Part shown: positions 62,623-64,000 of the stretch, piece by piece
How positions within the stretch are numbered: the stretch's first letter is position 1
Layout of the letters: the number at the start of each line of letters is the position of its first letter
NCBI RefSeq assembly: GCF_003555545.1
Contig: NZ_CP032157.1
Coordinates: 686,546-750,545 of the forward strand
Source: Paraflavitalea soli
GTDB taxonomy: Bacteria; Bacteroidota; Bacteroidia; Chitinophagales; Chitinophagaceae
DNA: 64,000 bases
Direction of reading: 5' to 3'
Notes under the pieces: generated by a model
Seen by the model: the letters and a program-made list of their open reading frames with translations, nothing else
Told to the model about the DNA's origin: nothing
Database searches by the model: none
Translations under genes and position numbers: made by a program

Positions 62623-63615
62623 ATGGAAAAAACGTTTTCAACAGTAGAGGATATTATAGCCGATGAGGACTTTCAGTCCTGGTATTTAAGTGGCGATCAG
62701 GCTGCCGGGCAGTGGTGGGAAGCGCGTATGGCCCAGGACCCCGCTTTGGGCCTGTTGCTGGCGGAAGCCAGGGAATACATGGCGGCGCTCATCATACGGG
62801 AGCAGGAAGTACCTGCTGCGCAGGCAGCTGCTGCTGAACAACGTTTAATGACCCGCTTAACGGGCGATACCACCACACCAGTGGTTCACCTCAAACGCCG
62901 CAACAAAGCCTGGTGGTGGGCGGCTGCTGCCGTATTGCTGATAGGCGTAAGCACAGTAGTATGGATGAACAGACCCACACCCGCCGCACAGATGCAAACG
63001 GCTTATGGGGAGATCCGCAAACAGCAATTACCCGACGGATCTACCGTCATGTTGAATGCCAATAGCGAGATCAGCTACCACGATGGCTGGAAAGAAGGCA
63101 CCGCCCGCGAAATATGGTTGAAAGGAGAAGCTTTTTTCCATGTATCCAAAACACCCTCTAAGGACCGATTCATAGTACATACAGAAAGATTTGACGTAGT
63201 CGTTACCGGTACACAGTTCAATGTCATGAACAGGGCAGGTAAGACCAATGTAATGCTCACCGAAGGAAGTGTGACGCTGAAAATGAAGGATGGCACTGAA
63301 ATAAACATGAAGCCCGGTCAGTTTGTGGAATTTAATGAGCAGCAGCCGAAGATCAAAACAGCCCGGGAAGAAAATGTACTCGCCTGGAAGGACAAGAAGC
63401 TGTTTTTCGAAAAAACAACCCTGCGTGTAGCTGTGCAACAGATCGAAGAACTGTACGGCGTAAAGATCTCCCTGGCCAATGATAAGATAGGCGATAAACC
63501 CATCAGCGGGATTATGATGAATGATAACCTGGATGTATTGCTGCAGGCCCTGGAAGCTACCTCGGAATTCCATGTAGTTCGAAAAACGAATAATGAGATC
63601 CTCATTACTGAATAA
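62623..63615 (+). CDS. FecR-family anti-sigma factor
   Basis: A 330-residue single-pass protein. The cytoplasmic N-terminal region (about 1-95) interacts with the sigma factor. The transmembrane helix is WWWAAAAVLLIGVSTVVWM (97-115). The periplasmic FecR domain begins MQTAYGEIRKQQLPDGSTVMLNANSEISY and continues REIWLKGEAFFHVSK and RFDVVVTGTQFNVM. The DUF4974 C-terminal part starts about 265. It carries the signal from the TonB receptor, whose gene begins 170 bases downstream, to the sigma factor on the other side. Confidence 0.93.
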   Translation: MEKTFSTVEDIIADEDFQSWYLSGDQAAGQWWEARMAQDPALGLLLAEAREYMAALIIREQEVPAAQAAAAEQRLMTRLTGDTTTPVVHLKRRNKAWWWAAAAVLLIGVSTVVWMNRPTPAAQMQTAYGEIRKQQLPDGSTVMLNANSEISYHDGWKEGTAREIWLKGEAFFHVSKTPSKDRFIVHTERFDVVVTGTQFNVMNRAGKTNVMLTEGSVTLKMKDGTEINMKPGQFVEFNEQQPKIKTAREENVLAWKDKKLFFEKTTLRVAVQQIEELYGVKISLANDKIGDKPISGIMMNDNLDVLLQALEATSEFHVVRKTNNEILITE

Positions 63616-63784
63616 TTGTTGAATACGGGTATTTGTATCGACTGAAAGCGCCTGGTAAACAAGCGCCTTTGGAAAAACAACCTGAATGTTTCCTGCTGCT
63701 CCGGAAAGCAGGGTGATGTTCTATGCCCGATTGGTAAAAAGTACAATCACAAAACAAACTGCTATTAACTAAATAGGTTGCATT

Positions 63785-64000
63785 ATGAGAGTTGTTCACA
63801 TAAAACCGAAATTACTTGGCTGTTTACTGGGATTGCAGTTGTTCGCTGTTCCGGCAGCCAACGCACAGGACGTATATGCCTATGCAACTGGCAAACAAAG
63901 AGCTGCTCACCAGCAAGGTGATACGAACAAAAAACCGGAAGATTCCAGCCAGAAACAACCCCTGTTCAAAGTATTAAAAGACCTCAATAAAACAAAAGGC
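63785..64000 (+). CDS. N-terminus of TonB-dependent transducer (SusC-like), cut by window edge
   Basis: The frame opens with an ATG at 63785 and runs off the right edge. It reads a signal peptide MRVVHIKPKLLGCLLGLQLF... ending AANAQ, a hydrophilic linker, and then QPLFKVLKDLNKTKG. That is the start of the secretin/TonB N-terminal (STN) domain found in SusC receptors that signal through FecR. About 72 residues are visible. Position downstream of fecR supports the call; the ligand is unknown. Confidence 0.82.
   Translation, partial: MRVVHIKPKLLGCLLGLQLFAVPAANAQDVYAYATGKQRAAHQQGDTNKKPEDSSQKQPLFKVLKDLNKTKG

Overview
The window looks like a chromosomal segment of a Bacteroidota bacterium, most likely a soil or plant-associated Chitinophagaceae-type organism. 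Supporting signs are three SusC-type TonB receptors (one cut by the right edge), two SusD lipoproteins, an ECF sigma/FecR pair, a DUF3667 membrane protein, a PorP/SprF (type IX secretion) remnant, Bac-type promoters of the TAnnTTTG form, weak ribosome-binding sites, and many secreted glycoside hydrolases. Genus is an inference from content only.

Layout. 1-2.7 kb: end of a flavin oxidoreductase gene, a PQQ-propeller lipoprotein, a WYL regulator and a DUF1579-like protein. 2.7-11 kb: a two-gene minus-strand operon for very large proteins (958 and about 1800 residues) without signal peptides. The second has Gly/Ala-rich hydrophobic segments and a C-terminal seven-bladed lectin-like propeller. 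It is the least explained unit in the window. 11-25 kb: a sialate O-acetylesterase-like esterase, two GH29 alpha-L-fucosidases, a SusC/SusD pair, a DUF1080-propeller fusion and a GH105 hydrolase. 25-30 kb: housekeeping and accessory genes (nuclease, cold-shock protein, NudK, orphan LytS-type kinase, DUF3667). 30-39 kb: LacI regulator, GH28, a beta-helix protein, GH97 and a six-hairpin glycosidase. 39-46 kb: PorP/SprF remnant, a pseudopilin-like membrane protein, and a DUF1735/SusD/SusC operon on the minus strand. 46-53 kb: Tat-exported PLP lyase, alginate-lyase-family protein, SMP-30-like propeller, GH36 alpha-galactosidase, AraC regulator. 54-60 kb: altronate dehydratase (UxaA), mannonate dehydratase (UxuA), GntR/FCD regulator, MFS transporter. 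60-64 kb: NagB-LmbE fusion and a divergent ECF sigma versus FecR/TonB receptor unit.

How it fits together. The enzyme set suits stepwise breakdown of pectic or rhamnogalacturonan-type polymers. Esterase and fucosidases remove decorations, GH28, GH105 and lyases cut the uronate backbone, GH36/GH97 remove alpha-linked sugars, SusC/SusD import oligomers, and UxaA/UxuA dehydrate altronate and mannonate to KDG. I found a shared 20-base box, usually followed by a second box 21 bases later, about 70-90 bases upstream of four glycosidase start codons (two GH29, GH97, GH36), and further upstream of GH105. This points to one regulon, plausibly run by the AraC protein at 52.5-53.4 kb.

The intergenic DNA is rich in dispersed palindromic repeats. 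They include five copies of one hairpin in the same orientation and an apparent MITE-like insertion at 25.8 kb with 17-base terminal inverted repeats and an 11-base flanking duplication. No rRNA, tRNA, CRISPR array or complete insertion sequence was seen.
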